This document shows positions 51,937 through 61,828 of a stretch of DNA of 64,000 nt, piece after piece. The stretch covers positions 42,220 to 106,219 of the forward strand of contig JAUYGX010000097.1 in the NCBI GenBank assembly GCA_030690365.1, in the 5' to 3' direction. This DNA is from Bacteroidales bacterium. GTDB taxonomy: Bacteria > Bacteroidota > Bacteroidia > Bacteroidales > F082. The notes beneath the pieces were generated by a model. That model did no database searches, was not told the origin of the DNA, and saw nothing but the letters and a program-made list of their open reading frames with translations. The position numbers and the translations under genes were made by a program. Position 1 is the stretch's first letter. Each line of letters starts with the position of its first letter.

Positions 51937-52950
51937 TTAGGACGTCATCATTTTGGCCACTTCCTCGCGCAGTTTATCCTTATTCACCGGTACCACGCCC
52001 ACTTCCTCGCACACCAGGCCACCAGCCAGGTTGGCGATGGCAGCCATCAGTCCTGGTTCGGCATCCAGGGCCAGACAAAGCGCCGCCACACTGATCACCG
52101 TGTCGCCGGCTCCCGAAACATCGGTAATGTTACGCCGGTGCGCCCTGATGAGTCGCGATTCGTAAACCCCTTTGGTTTCCCAACTGATAAATACCCCCAG
52201 TTCCGACAAGGTATTGAGTACCATTTTAGCTTGCAACTTGTCCTGTAATTGTGCAATCACCATTTCGAGCTGTTCGTTGTTCCGGGGATCGAAGTTCACC
52301 CCCAGCCCTTCTTTTACTTCCTTGAGGTTGGGTTTAAAAAGCGTAACTTTTTTGTAATCCAGGAAATTCCGCTTTTTAGGATCCACCGCCACAGGGATTT
52401 TACGGTTGTGGGCTTCGGTTACAACACTGTTGATAAGCCGGGGTGAAATTACCCCTTTGTCATAATCCTGAAATACAACAACATGAATTTCATTTTCCTG
52501 AAAAAGGCTTAAAATCCTATCGTTCAACAGATCAAACTGATGTTGGTTGAGTGGCTCTGTGGTTTCCTCGTCCACGCGCAGCATCTGGTGCTGATTTCCG
52601 ATAATCCTGAATTTAGTGGTCGTAATCCGGCCTGCATCCGAAATCAAACCATCAAGCGACATGCCGGCATCCTGCACCAGTTGTTTAAATTCATTTCCTT
52701 TTTGATCGGCACCAATCACCGAACACAAAATCGGGTTGGCACCCAATGCCTTTAGATTCAGTCCCACATTGGCTGCACCTCCTAATCGGTTTTCGCGCTC
52801 TTTGACCATCACAATCGGAACGGGTGCCTCAGGGCAGATCCGGTCGACCTGACCCCAGATATAGGCATCTACCATCACATCGCCGATAACCAGTACATTC
52901 AGGTGGCTGAAATTTTCAAAAAGCTGATCGATATTTTCAGAAGTCAACAT
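51937..52950 (-). CDS. Heptose-7-phosphate kinase-like protein (RfaE/HldE domain I), PfkB family
   Basis: 337 residues. VIGDVMVDAYIWGQVDRICP is typical of RfaE kinases. The PfkB motifs are RLGGAANVGLNLKALG and DVSGAGDTVISVAALCL, with the catalytic Asp in the GAGD loop. The cytidylyl-transferase half of bifunctional HldE is absent. It would phosphorylate heptose-7-phosphate for LPS core; a different sugar is possible. Confidence 0.85.
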   Translation of the reverse strand: MLTSENIDQLFENFSHLNVLVIGDVMVDAYIWGQVDRICPEAPVPIVMVKERENRLGGAANVGLNLKALGANPILCSVIGADQKGNEFKQLVQDAGMSLDGLISDAGRITTTKFRIIGNQHQMLRVDEETTEPLNQHQFDLLNDRILSLFQENEIHVVVFQDYDKGVISPRLINSVVTEAHNRKIPVAVDPKKRNFLDYKKVTLFKPNLKEVKEGLGVNFDPRNNEQLEMVIAQLQDKLQAKMVLNTLSELGVFISWETKGVYESRLIRAHRRNITDVSGAGDTVISVAALCLALDAEPGLMAAIANLAGGLVCEEVGVVPVNKDKLREEVAKMMTS

Positions 52951-53106
52951 GCAGCATTATTTTATTGGATTGCAAAAATAGGTAAATATCCAGAAGTAAT
53001 GAAAAACAAGCCACAGGCGCACAAAATTAACCTGATGTACCGGAAGTTGACAAGAATGCTTTTATTAAAATGCGGTACAGGAGTTAGAATATCCAGAGAC
53101 GACCAC

Positions 53107-54315
53107 CTATTTCAATAAGCTTAACGCGGATTTTATTCTGCTCACCGCTTCTACAAGCAATTCCTTAGAGGTAGCGTATGAAAGTCGGATACAGTTGGGA
53201 TCGCCGAACGCATCGCCCGGAACCAGGGCCACATGGGCCTTCTCGAGCAAATAGGTGCATAGCTGTGTACTGTCGTGGATGACGGTATTTCCATCAGATT
53301 TACCAAAATAACTGCTCACATCAGGAAACAAGTAAAAGGCGCCTTTGGGGAGATTGGTTATAACGCCTTCTATTTCCTGCATCTGTTTCACCAACAGGTC
53401 GCGGCGTTCCTTAAAGGCTGCCACCATTACTTTTAGCTCAGCAATTTGAGCCGGATCAGCAGAAACTGCTGTTGCAGCGGCCATCTGCGAAATACTTCCG
53501 GCTCCGGAAGTAAACTGCCCCTGCAATTTGGTGCAGGCATCAGCGATAAATTGGGGTGCTGCCAGATATCCGATGCGCCATCCGGTCATGGAGAATCCTT
53601 TGGAAACGCCATTGATAATGACCACCTGATTTTTGATCTCCGGAAAGGAGGCCAGACTTACATGTGAACCCTCAAAAAGGATGTGTTCGTAAATCTCATC
53701 CGAAATCACCACCAAATCAGGGTGTTTAGCAATCACTTCTGCGATGGCCTTCATCTCAGCAAATGAATAAACCGATCCCGTAGGATTGCTGGGTGAATTG
53801 ATCAGCAGGGCCTTTGTTTTTGTGGTAATAGATGCTTCAATTTGAGCGGGAGTGATTTTAAAATCATCTTCAATACCGGCTACCACCAATTTAATTTCGC
53901 CTCCGGCCAGTTTGATCATTTCGGTATAGGAAACCCAATAGGGCGCCGGAACAATGATTTCATCACCTGGATTCAACAAACAGAAAAACACATTCGCCAG
54001 TGCTTGTTTGGCACCATTCGAAACCACAATCTGACTGGGTTTATATTCCAGTTGGTTGTCGCGTTTAAGTTTTTTAGCAATGGCCTCCCTGAGCGGTTGT
54101 AAACCCGGAACCGGAGGGTATTTGGTGATATTATTGTGAATGGCGCTGATGGCACCTTCCTTAACAAAATCGGGGGTATTAAAATCGGGCTCGCCAATAC
54201 TCAGGTTGATAATATCAATGCCCTGTGCCTGTAATTCACGGCTAAGCCTTGTCATTTCAAGGGTCGCCGATTCGGTCAGATTCAGTATTCTGTCGGATAA
54301 AATGCTGTTGTTCAC
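53107..54315 (-). CDS. Aspartate-type aminotransferase (class I, PLP)
   Basis: 402 residues from GTG 54315 (reads MNNSILSDRILNLTESAT); the longer TTG start carries no conserved residues. The PLP lysine is in GVSKGFSMTGWRIGYL, INSPSNPTGSVYS is the Asn/Pro substrate region, and SIGEPDFNTPDF the N-terminal motif. It would transfer amino groups between aspartate (or aromatic amino acids) and 2-oxoglutarate. Confidence 0.9.
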   Translation of the reverse strand: MNNSILSDRILNLTESATLEMTRLSRELQAQGIDIINLSIGEPDFNTPDFVKEGAISAIHNNITKYPPVPGLQPLREAIAKKLKRDNQLEYKPSQIVVSNGAKQALANVFFCLLNPGDEIIVPAPYWVSYTEMIKLAGGEIKLVVAGIEDDFKITPAQIEASITTKTKALLINSPSNPTGSVYSFAEMKAIAEVIAKHPDLVVISDEIYEHILFEGSHVSLASFPEIKNQVVIINGVSKGFSMTGWRIGYLAAPQFIADACTKLQGQFTSGAGSISQMAAATAVSADPAQIAELKVMVAAFKERRDLLVKQMQEIEGVITNLPKGAFYLFPDVSSYFGKSDGNTVIHDSTQLCTYLLEKAHVALVPGDAFGDPNCIRLSYATSKELLVEAVSRIKSALSLLK

Positions 54316-54474
54316 ACGCGGTAATTTAAAAAAAAGCAAATATAGGCATTTCCCTGCTTGCCCATAAATTTAGTGTTAAAATTATAACAACTGTTCAATC
54401 ACCTTGCCCCTTTTGTGTTAAAGCAAAAAATTGTCGTTTCTTTGTAGTAACAATTTTATCAACTTTAAAAACCT

Positions 54475-55032
54475 ATGATTGCTGAAATAATTAAATATTC
54501 AATTCCGTCGTTGGTGATGCTGGCAGCCGTATATGTGATGTTGCGATATTTTGCCCAACACAATGAGCATCAGTTAAGCTACATGAAGGATGAACAGGCG
54601 CTTGCAAAATTAAAACTCGATCTGGAACGAAAAAACAGTAGCCAGAAAGTGATTATTCCGTTGCAACTTCAGGCCTACGAACGCATGGTTTTATTTTTAG
54701 AACGCATCAATCCTCCTAACCTCATCAAACGATCGATGTCGGTTGAACAAAAGGTAGCCGATTTGCAAAGTGCACTTTTGCGGAATATCCGCGACGAATA
54801 TGAGCACAACATGTCGCAACAGCTGTATATTGGCGAAACTTCATGGGAGATGGTGAAAACGGCCAAGGAAGATGTGGCCAGGTTGATCAATACTTCGGCA
54901 GCCAAATTCAAAACCGAGGAGGAAGCCGCCGTTCTGGCCAAGGACATTCTCACGAGTGGTTTTGATGCCCACAACGACCCCATCGAAAAAGCACTCCTAC
55001 AACTTAAGAAGGAAGTTCGTGAAAATTATTAA
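54475..55032 (+). CDS. Bacteroidota membrane-anchored protein of unknown function
   Basis: 185 residues. One N-terminal transmembrane helix (SIPSLVMLAAVYVMLRYF), then a long helical, charged cytoplasmic part (ALAKLKLDLERKNSSQKVII; YERMVLFLERINPPNLIKR). It is the first gene of a rightward run: DUF2520, KDO-8-P phosphatase-like, UbiA-like, Maf. Conserved proteins of this design stand at this place in related genomes, as I recall; function unknown. Confidence 0.68.
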   Translation: MIAEIIKYSIPSLVMLAAVYVMLRYFAQHNEHQLSYMKDEQALAKLKLDLERKNSSQKVIIPLQLQAYERMVLFLERINPPNLIKRSMSVEQKVADLQSALLRNIRDEYEHNMSQQLYIGETSWEMVKTAKEDVARLINTSAAKFKTEEEAAVLAKDILTSGFDAHNDPIEKALLQLKKEVRENY

Positions 55033-55035
55033 TTT

Positions 55036-55824
55036 TTGAAAGAAATAACTGAAATACAAAGTGTTAGTTTTGTGGGTAGTGGCAATGTGGCCACCCACCT
55101 GGCAGCGGCTTTTAAGGCTGAAAACATCCGGATTGTTGAGGTAGATTGCCTGCACCACGATCATGCCGTGGATTTTGCACAACGTTATAATTGCCGCCCG
55201 GTGGACCGCCTTCAGCAGCTTTCGGCAGAGGTGGATTTAATCCTGCTTTGTGTTCCCGATCAACAGGTGTCGGTGGTTTCGGGACAAATTTCACCCGGAA
55301 GGGCCATAGTGGCTCATACCTCCGGGATTGAACCCATGAACTCCATTTCGGAACATCTTCCCCGAAAGGGGGTTTTTTACCCGCTTCAAACTTTTTCAAA
55401 AAACAGAGAGGTGGATTTCAGTGTGATTCCGTTTTGTATAGAAGGCGATCGAAAAGAAATTTCAGAGACGCTCACCACCCTTGCTTACCGACTGAGTAAC
55501 AGAGTGGTATCTGTTTCGTCTCCCGAAAGGGCCCTCCTGCATCTAACGGCCGTTATGGTAAATAATTTCACGAATATGTTGTATGGAATGGCCAGCGAGA
55601 TTCTGGAAAAGAACCACATCGACTTCAGCCTTCTGCAACCATTGATACTTGAAACCGCACTGAAAATAGAAGAGATGAAACCCTTTGAAGCTCAAACCGG
55701 ACCAGCACGCAGGAAGGATGAAAACACCATCCGCCTTCACCTGGAATTGCTTAAGGATTTTCCACACTATCAACAACTATATCAACTTATTACAGATAGA
55801 ATTATAAAAAAACACCATGAGTAA
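55036..55824 (+). CDS. DUF2520/F420-like Rossmann protein
   Basis: 262 residues, start TTG 55036 (no ATG in a suitable place; four bases after the previous stop). VSFVGSGNVATHLAAAF is a Rossmann dinucleotide loop; GIEPMNSISEHLPRKGVFYP and PLQTFSKNREVDF are typical of the family with the C-terminal DUF2520 domain (HLTAVMVNNFTNMLYGMASE). A reductase related to pyrroline-5-carboxylate/ketopantoate enzymes, substrate unknown. Overlaps the next gene by 8 bp (ATGAGTAA). Confidence 0.88.
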   Translation: MKEITEIQSVSFVGSGNVATHLAAAFKAENIRIVEVDCLHHDHAVDFAQRYNCRPVDRLQQLSAEVDLILLCVPDQQVSVVSGQISPGRAIVAHTSGIEPMNSISEHLPRKGVFYPLQTFSKNREVDFSVIPFCIEGDRKEISETLTTLAYRLSNRVVSVSSPERALLHLTAVMVNNFTNMLYGMASEILEKNHIDFSLLQPLILETALKIEEMKPFEAQTGPARRKDENTIRLHLELLKDFPHYQQLYQLITDRIIKKHHE

Positions 55825-56338
55825 TTATAAAGCACTGTTGAACAAAGTCACCACTTTTATTTTCGATTACGACGGTGTGATGACAAATGGCACACTCATT
55901 TTGCTGCATGAGGGACAGCCCCTACGTTCGGCCAATGTAAAAGATGGTTACGTATTGCAATTGGCTGTAAAACTGGGATATAATATCGCCATCATATCAG
56001 GGGGATTTTCAAAATCCGTTGAAAACAGGTTCGACACTTTAAATATTAAAGACGTGCATCTGGGTGTAAAAAACAAGATGGAAACCTTTGAAAAGTACAT
56101 CAAAACCAACAACATCGATCCATCTCAGGTGGTGTACATGGGCGACGACATCCCCGACTTCAGGGTGATGCAACGGGTGGGTGTTCCGGTTTGTCCTGCC
56201 GATGCCGCCGAGGAAATCAAGGCCATTTCTGTTTATATTTCGGATAAAAAAGGGGGGGAAGGCTGCGTCCGCGACATCATCGAACAGGTGCTGAAAGTAC
56301 AGGGCAAATGGATGACCGAAGAATCACATCATTGGTAA
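55817..56338 (+). CDS. HAD phosphatase, KDO-8-phosphate phosphatase-like
   Basis: 173 residues. TFIFDYDGVMTNG holds the nucleophile Asp17 and acid/base Asp19 (DxD). IISGGFSKSVENRF is motif II, and MGDDIPDFRVMQRVG motif III/IV. Cap-less C0 HAD of the KdsC type, usually a tetramer, making KDO for lipopolysaccharide. Start overlaps the previous stop. Confidence 0.88.
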   Translation: MSNYKALLNKVTTFIFDYDGVMTNGTLILLHEGQPLRSANVKDGYVLQLAVKLGYNIAIISGGFSKSVENRFDTLNIKDVHLGVKNKMETFEKYIKTNNIDPSQVVYMGDDIPDFRVMQRVGVPVCPADAAEEIKAISVYISDKKGGEGCVRDIIEQVLKVQGKWMTEESHHW

Positions 56339-56389
56339 CAGAAATGTAAAGGCAAGAGTGTACAAATACAGAAATGATATTTTAAAACG

Positions 56390-57334
56390 ATGATAAAAGA
56401 CCTATTCAGTTTGGTACGTTGGCCAAACCTTATAATCATTCTGATAACCATGTTGTTGATGCTGTTTTTCCTGATAAATCCTGCATTGCAACTGGCTCCC
56501 TTTGAAGCGGGATTGTCGTGGTTTGAACTGCTGCTGCTCATGGCTTCTGTATTGGCGATTACCAAGGGCGGGTACATCATCAACGATTTGGTGGATATCA
56601 ATACCGATTCGGTAAACAAACCCGGTAAAAACCTGGTTGGAAACAGGATTTCCGAAAGCACGGCGCAGATTTTGTACTGGATTACCACCCTCTCGGGAAT
56701 CGCGGCCGGTGTGCTCTTTTCGTACTTGCTTCATCAAATCAATTACAGTTTAATTTTTGTGTTTTCGGCCGGGTTACTTTGGTTTTACTCGCAGAAATAC
56801 AAATGTCAGCCGATAGTGGGCAATGTGGTGGTGGCTGTGTTGAGCAGTCTTTCGTTTGGATTGGTGTGGTTATTCACCTTTTTTGCCCTGAGCAACCAGG
56901 GCATTGAGTTTGCACGGGTGCAAAGTTCATTTTCGCTTACAAACAAGTTGGTACTGATTTATGTGGGATTTGCTTTCCTGATAACGCTGTTGCGTGAATT
57001 GATAAAGGATCTGGAGGATTACACTGGTGACAACCGATTTGGATGCCGCACACTGCCAGTGGTTTATGGAAAAGGGGTAGCCAAAGTGTTCGCACTGGTC
57101 ACTGCCTACCTGTCGCTGGCTGGTCTGATTTGGGTAGACTTCTTCTACTTTCAGATGCACTACTAAGGAGTGGCAGGCTGGTTTATACTGATCATTGTTT
57201 TACTGGTGCTGATGATCATCCGGTTGCACCGTGCTACTGAAAAGCCAGATTTTGCAAGTCTTTCCGGGAATTCCAAACGGCTAATGTTGCTTGGGATAGT
57301 CTCCCTTGTGTTTTTCTATTTTGAATTGCTATGA
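56390..57334 (+). pseudogene. UbiA-family prenyltransferase with an in-frame stop codon
   Basis: Codons 1-258 encode a membrane prenyltransferase: NDLVDINTDSVNKPGK (first Asp-rich motif, NDxxDxxxD) and LRELIKDLEDYTGD (second), with several hydrophobic helices. TAA at 57164-57166 stops it. The same frame then stays open for 55 codons with two more hydrophobic helices (GWFILIIVLLVLMIIRL; LGIVSLVFFYF) and ends TGA at 57332-57334, overlapping the next ATG (ATGA). The full gene (about 315 codons) would be normal length. Truncation is by one nonsense codon. Confidence 0.72.
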
Positions 57335-57927
57335 TGTTACACGATTTATTAAAACCATACGATGTCATCCTGGCTTCGGGTTCGCCCAGGCGTAAGGAGT
57401 TGCTGACAGAGATGGGAATTAATTTTACGGTCAGAACCAAGCCTGGTGACGAATCCTTCTCTGCCACCATGCCCATCAGTGAAGTAGCGGGCTATCTCAG
57501 CAAGCAGAAAGCAGCCGCATTTGCTTCTGATGGACTGAATTACAACCAGTTGGTGATTACCGCCGACACCATTGTGGTGGTTGAAAACCAGATTCTGAAT
57601 AAACCATTCAACGCGCAAGAAGCGTACGACATGCTTGAGTTGCTTTCGGGAAATACACACCTGGTAATCACAGGTGTTACCCTGATGACAACGGTGAAAA
57701 CACATACATTTTCGGTAACAACAGAGGTAGTTTTTAAAAAGTTAACCTCCGATGAAATCAGGTACTATGTTCAAAATTATAAACCCTTCGACAAGGCTGG
57801 TGCATATGGCATTCAGGAATGGATCGGACATGTAGCCATCGAACGTATCGACGGGTCGTATTTTAATGTCATGGGACTTCCCACACATCGGTTGTACGAA
57901 GAATTGATTCACTTTTTAAATGAATAA
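57331..57927 (+). CDS. maf: Maf-like nucleotide pyrophosphatase
   Basis: 198 residues. VILASGSPRRKELLTEMGI is the Maf signature; ITADTIVVV and the DKAGAYGIQEW stretch follow. It hydrolyses non-canonical or excess nucleotides (dTTP/UTP type). The start overlaps the read-through end of the UbiA gene (ATGA) and the end overlaps the next start by 8 bp, so it is in one operon. Confidence 0.94.
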   Translation: MMLHDLLKPYDVILASGSPRRKELLTEMGINFTVRTKPGDESFSATMPISEVAGYLSKQKAAAFASDGLNYNQLVITADTIVVVENQILNKPFNAQEAYDMLELLSGNTHLVITGVTLMTTVKTHTFSVTTEVVFKKLTSDEIRYYVQNYKPFDKAGAYGIQEWIGHVAIERIDGSYFNVMGLPTHRLYEELIHFLNE

Positions 57928-58315
57928 TATGAAAATACTATTTGGTCTCATGCTAATGATTGCTTTTGAGGTGGCCATCGGTCAGTCACCCTCCGAAAAA
58001 ATTGTTCAAAAGCAGGTAGATGCTTACAATCAACGGAATATAGATAAATTCATGGCGGTTTATTCCTCCGATATTGAGGTTTACTTATTCCCTGACAGCC
58101 TGTTGATGAGTGGCAAAGAGGCCATGCGCAAGCATTATAAGGCCATGTTTGAGGCGGCACCTGATCTATCATGTATGATCATTAACCGGATTGGAATGGG
58201 CAACAATGTGATCGACCGGGAATATGTAAAACGAAATGGTAAATACCTGGATGCCATCGCCATATACAAGGTGGAACAGGACAGCATTGTGCGTGTGACG
58301 TTTATTTTAGAGTAA
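57920..58315 (+). CDS. Secreted SnoaL/NTF2-like protein
   Basis: 131 residues. Signal peptide (MKILFGLMLMIAFEVAIGQ) from the Met at 57929, then an NTF2-like fold: QVDAYNQRNIDKFMAVYSSD, YLFPDSLLMSGKEAMRKHY. The fold serves as isomerase or binding domain; no clear active site can be named. Last gene of the operon, followed by a terminator hairpin. Confidence 0.75.
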   Translation: MNNMKILFGLMLMIAFEVAIGQSPSEKIVQKQVDAYNQRNIDKFMAVYSSDIEVYLFPDSLLMSGKEAMRKHYKAMFEAAPDLSCMIINRIGMGNNVIDREYVKRNGKYLDAIAIYKVEQDSIVRVTFILE

Positions 58316-58410
58316 GGCTGTAAATTCGACGTTATCCAAGCAAAACAATGAAAGGTATTGTAACTTCAATACTTGATTAACCTTCCCTTTTATAATATGA
58401 GTTAATAAAC

Positions 58411-58439
58411 GAATGCACTAAGACGATCTTAGTGCATTC
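58411..58439. terminator. Palindromic terminator between converging genes
   Basis: GAATGCACTAAGA and TCTTAGTGCATTC form a perfect 13-bp stem around CGA, between the NTF2-like gene and the minus-strand gene at 58454. Confidence 0.75.
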
Positions 58440-58453
58440 TTATCATTAAAAAT

Positions 58454-58876
58454 CTAATTTAAAGTTAACAGTTGAGGAATGCCATTAAGGCCAATAAGTT
58501 CCTCACAATTATAGTCCTTAACAAGTTCTTCACTACAAAGAACTTCACCTGTACTGATTAGAATCTTTTCTACAAGGATTTTTACTCTGTAACACCTCTT
58601 GGCCTGATCAATAGTACATAATTCTTGCTGGATGCAAAAGTCGGCATTCGTTAAAGGAGGCCAAACAATTTGCTTTTTTAGGTAGACGAGTGATTCGCTT
58701 GGGCAAATTTTTGTTATTTCAAGCGTAACCTGGTAATTGTATAGGCTTGGAGGTTGTGGGCAATTATCATCCCATTGCACATCTATATTGATCCAGCATT
58801 GTGCTTGCACTGATTTCATGCTTGTTCCAAAATAAAACACAAGCACTAAGCTTAATAAATAAAGTATTTTTTTCAT
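58454..58876 (-). CDS. Small secreted Cys-rich protein
   Basis: 140 residues with a signal peptide (MKKILYLLSLVLVFYFGTS). The mature part has about nine Cys (CWINIDVQWDDNCPQPPS; CPSESLVYLKK; FCIQQELCTIDQAKRCYR), suggesting disulfides outside the cytoplasm. It stands alone in a gene-poor region. No family recognised. Confidence 0.65.
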   Translation of the reverse strand: MKKILYLLSLVLVFYFGTSMKSVQAQCWINIDVQWDDNCPQPPSLYNYQVTLEITKICPSESLVYLKKQIVWPPLTNADFCIQQELCTIDQAKRCYRVKILVEKILISTGEVLCSEELVKDYNCEELIGLNGIPQLLTLN

Positions 58877-59606
58877 TTTTTTAAAATTTTGTGTGAATAA
58901 ATATTTCTGTTATAAGTTGAAAAATAAACAACTAAGAACTTAAGTGAATAAATAATCGACTCACTAAATTGAATCCCAATACATGGCAATAATTATCAAT
59001 TAGAAATACCAATTATGCCGCTCAGGGTTGGGAAACGGGTTTTTGTCCCTGAACGGCAAACCAAATAAACTTGTTAGTCCCCAATAAAAAAATATTATTT
59101 AAGCTGATTAAGATAATAGAAACTAATTTGATATGAATTGTTCTAAACTTTAAGGTTGCAGAAATAACAAGACAGTGAAATAATAGACGGAAATTAAGTC
59201 GAAGTTGGAAATATTGATACCCTGATATATATGCGATTTTCTGTATTAAACCTAATCGATATATCTGGATTATTTCAGTACACATATTCTCGTTTTTTTT
59301 ATCACAAAATATTTGACTGCGAATGAAGAATGTCAAAAAAAAGGTTTATCAACAACCTTTCATAACTAAGTGCATTTTTTGATTAAAAATTCTACCTATT
59401 TTAGAAAAAACTTTCAATTTATTTTACGGTCAATTTAATAACTACATATTGTGATAAGCATTACCGATGTTACAAATTGACATTGTTGACATGAATTTGT
59501 CATGAGACCCTAGTTGGACATAGCTTATAGTTAAACCAAAAAACTATGCTCGTTGATAATTTTGACAAAATGGAATTTAGCATTGCTGTGTCCTTCTACA
59601 AACTCT
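58877..59606. other. Long intergenic region without a supported gene
   Basis: About 730 AT-rich bases. A 104-codon minus frame (59022-59336) has no useful start context or protein-like composition. I see no RNA gene, and no repeat shared with other gaps. Confidence 0.5.
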
Positions 59607-59625
59607 ATGAGTCCAAGAAATCACC

Positions 59626-59633
59626 TATCTTTG
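59626..59633 (+). promoter_or_regulatory. -7 box before the DEAD-box helicase gene
   Basis: TATCTTTG matches TAnnTTTG. It places transcription after 59640, so the ATG codons at 59553 and 59607 would not be used; GTG 59655 fits. Confidence 0.5.
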
Positions 59634-59654
59634 CAGAAAAATACAGAAAACCGC

Positions 59655-60971
59655 GTGACCTTTAACGATCTCAATCTCAGTACACCGCTCAACAACGCCC
59701 TCGTCAATCTGGGTTTTGAATACCCCACCCCGATTCAACAAGCCTGTTTTTCGCTTGTCCTTTCGGGAAAAGATACAGTGGGAATTGCCCAAACAGGTAC
59801 AGGAAAGACCTTTGCTTATCTATTGCCCTTGTTGAGGTTGCTGCCCTTTTCCGATCAGCGCGCTCCACGCATTCTAATTGTGGTCCCTACCCGCGAGCTG
59901 GTGCTTCAGGTGGTGGATGAAATTGCGAAACTGACCACGTACATGAATGTCCGCTTTGCCGGGGTATATGGAGGAACCAACATCAACACACAAAAGAAGC
60001 TGGTCTACGAAGGAATGGATATTTTGGTGGCTACGCCCGGACGATTGCTCGATCTGGCCCTGACCGGGGTTTTGTCCATAAAGAGCATTCAGAAATTTGT
60101 GATCGATGAAGTGGATGAAATGCTCAACCTGGGATTTCGTCCGCAGTTGATTTCCATCCTGGAGATTTTGCCCGAAAAAAGGCAAAACATCATGTTTTCG
60201 GCCACATTGACGCCGGAGGTAGAAACCGTGATCAATGCGTTTTTTAATCATCCGGAACAGGTGGTAATTGCACCCCACGGCACCCCACTCGACCAGATTG
60301 TTCAACAAGCCTACGAAGCACCAAACTTTTATACCAAAGTCAACCTGATCAGGCATTTGCTTAAAACCGATTCCACCATGGAAAAGGTGCTTGTTTTTAC
60401 CGGAAGTAAACGAATTGCCGACAGGCTTCAGGAACAGCTAACAGGTTTTCTGGAACACAAACCCGGGGTGCTACACTCCAATAAATCGCAAAACAACCGT
60501 TTTGAAACGCTGAAGAAATTTGAAAACGGAAAAATCAAAGTGCTGATTACCACCGATATTATGGCACGGGGCCTGGATATTGCAGACGTAAGTCACGTCA
60601 TCAATTTCTCCATGCCTACGCTGCCCGAAGATTATATTCACCGCATTGGCCGTACCGGCCGTGCCGATAAAGACGGCGTAGCCATTTCGTTTATCAATGA
60701 GATTGAAAAGGCTTCACAAGCAGATGTTGAAACTTTGATGAAAAAGCCCATTCCCATGTTGCCCTTTCCGGAAGAAGTAGCCATATCAACCGTTACAGCA
60801 GAAGAAGAAAGGCCCGCACCTGCCTACGACAAACCCTATCTGGTGAACCCCACAAGAAGAAAAAACACCGGAGCTTTTCAGGAAAAATCAGCCAAAAATC
60901 AAAAGGTGAATTCCGGTGGTGCCGGAAGAAAAGAAAAGAAACGCAAGGCCAAGGGACGGACTAAGAAGTAA
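59655..60971 (+). CDS. DEAD-box RNA helicase
   Basis: 438 residues from GTG 59655 (VTFNDLNLSTPLNNAL). Q motif GFEYPTPIQQ, motif I AQTGTGKT, motif Ib TPGRLL, motif II DEVD (a variant of DEAD), motif III SAT, and HRIGRTGR as motif VI. The basic C-terminal tail (AGRKEKKRKAKGRTKK) binds RNA. It would remodel RNA, for example in ribosome assembly or cold response. An in-frame ATG at 59607 is an alternative start. Confidence 0.9.
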   Translation: MTFNDLNLSTPLNNALVNLGFEYPTPIQQACFSLVLSGKDTVGIAQTGTGKTFAYLLPLLRLLPFSDQRAPRILIVVPTRELVLQVVDEIAKLTTYMNVRFAGVYGGTNINTQKKLVYEGMDILVATPGRLLDLALTGVLSIKSIQKFVIDEVDEMLNLGFRPQLISILEILPEKRQNIMFSATLTPEVETVINAFFNHPEQVVIAPHGTPLDQIVQQAYEAPNFYTKVNLIRHLLKTDSTMEKVLVFTGSKRIADRLQEQLTGFLEHKPGVLHSNKSQNNRFETLKKFENGKIKVLITTDIMARGLDIADVSHVINFSMPTLPEDYIHRIGRTGRADKDGVAISFINEIEKASQADVETLMKKPIPMLPFPEEVAISTVTAEEERPAPAYDKPYLVNPTRRKNTGAFQEKSAKNQKVNSGGAGRKEKKRKAKGRTKK

Positions 60972-61040
60972 GTTTTATAGGATGTCTTGCAAAAATAAAT
61001 CTCGCCTGGACGTGTGAATTTCGCTTCTTAAAAGCGGAAG

Positions 61041-61763
61041 TTACTGGTGTGCTAAAAAATAATAATCCACCGAATTCTCATAGCTGGCTTTAAAATCACT
61101 CAGGGTGAGTGGCGCCTTGTTCGCGAGCCAGTCGCTCAGGTTCGATATGCGCAAACCACATTCATCCACCAACAGCTCGTACATCATTTCAGGGGTAGTA
61201 AAATAATAATCGCTTGCACCCAGTCCAAACTCAAATACCACATACGGTTTGTCTCTAGTAAGCAGTTGTCTGGCCCCTTTAAGCACGCCATATTCAGCTC
61301 CTTCCACATCAATTTTGACAAAACGGATGGGCTTATCCTCAGGAATCAGGTGGTCGAGGACTTCCAATTTTACATTAATTTCCTCAATATCCGGATTCTT
61401 CACCTCATACTTACGCTTCATAATTCCGCTATAAGCCGGCGCATTTTTGACGAAGTTAAAAGAAGTGGTTCCTTTTCGGTCGCTGAGGGCCGAGCTAAAC
61501 AGTTGAACCGAATGTTGCGGATATTTAACCTTCAGGGCGTCGAATAAATCAGGAATGGGTTCGAAAGCAAAATGAGTGCCTTGGGGTGCATACTTTAACA
61601 TCAGGTCCAGCATTTCTCCCTTATGACACCCTACATCGATACAGTTCGATTTATGATCAACCACTTTTTCCATGATCTGTGTAGTGAGCCGGTCGTATTT
61701 CAGATTTTTTGTCAGATCGAGACCGATGGTGGTCAGGATGTTTCGGATTATTCGCTTTACCAT
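61041..61763 (-). CDS. FkbM-family methyltransferase
   Basis: 240 residues from ATG at 61763 (MVKRIIRNILTTIGLD). CIDVGCHKGEMLDLML is the SAM-binding motif I; IRFVKIDVEGAEYGVLKGAR is the FkbM signature. It would methylate a sugar or small molecule, often on glycans. Divergent from the DUF502 gene, with a 65-bp gap containing a promoter. Confidence 0.85.
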   Translation of the reverse strand: MVKRIIRNILTTIGLDLTKNLKYDRLTTQIMEKVVDHKSNCIDVGCHKGEMLDLMLKYAPQGTHFAFEPIPDLFDALKVKYPQHSVQLFSSALSDRKGTTSFNFVKNAPAYSGIMKRKYEVKNPDIEEINVKLEVLDHLIPEDKPIRFVKIDVEGAEYGVLKGARQLLTRDKPYVVFEFGLGASDYYFTTPEMMYELLVDECGLRISNLSDWLANKAPLTLSDFKASYENSVDYYFLAHQ

Positions 61764-61773
61764 GCAATTCAAA

Positions 61774-61803
61774 TTGAAGGCAGCATTATTATGCTTACAT
61801 TTG
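61774..61803 (+). promoter_or_regulatory. Promoter of the DUF502-surE operon
   Basis: TTG (61774-61776), 19 bp, TACATTTG (61796-61803): full match to the Bacteroidota consensus. It lies 25 bp before the DUF502 start. Confidence 0.75.
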
Positions 61804-61828
61804 ATTTTGTAAAAAGTGCAAAAGTAAT

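Noticed and set aside
59022..59336. 104-codon minus frame in the long gap
   Set aside because: The AT-rich composition gives an Ile/Leu/Phe-rich sequence without motifs; likely chance.
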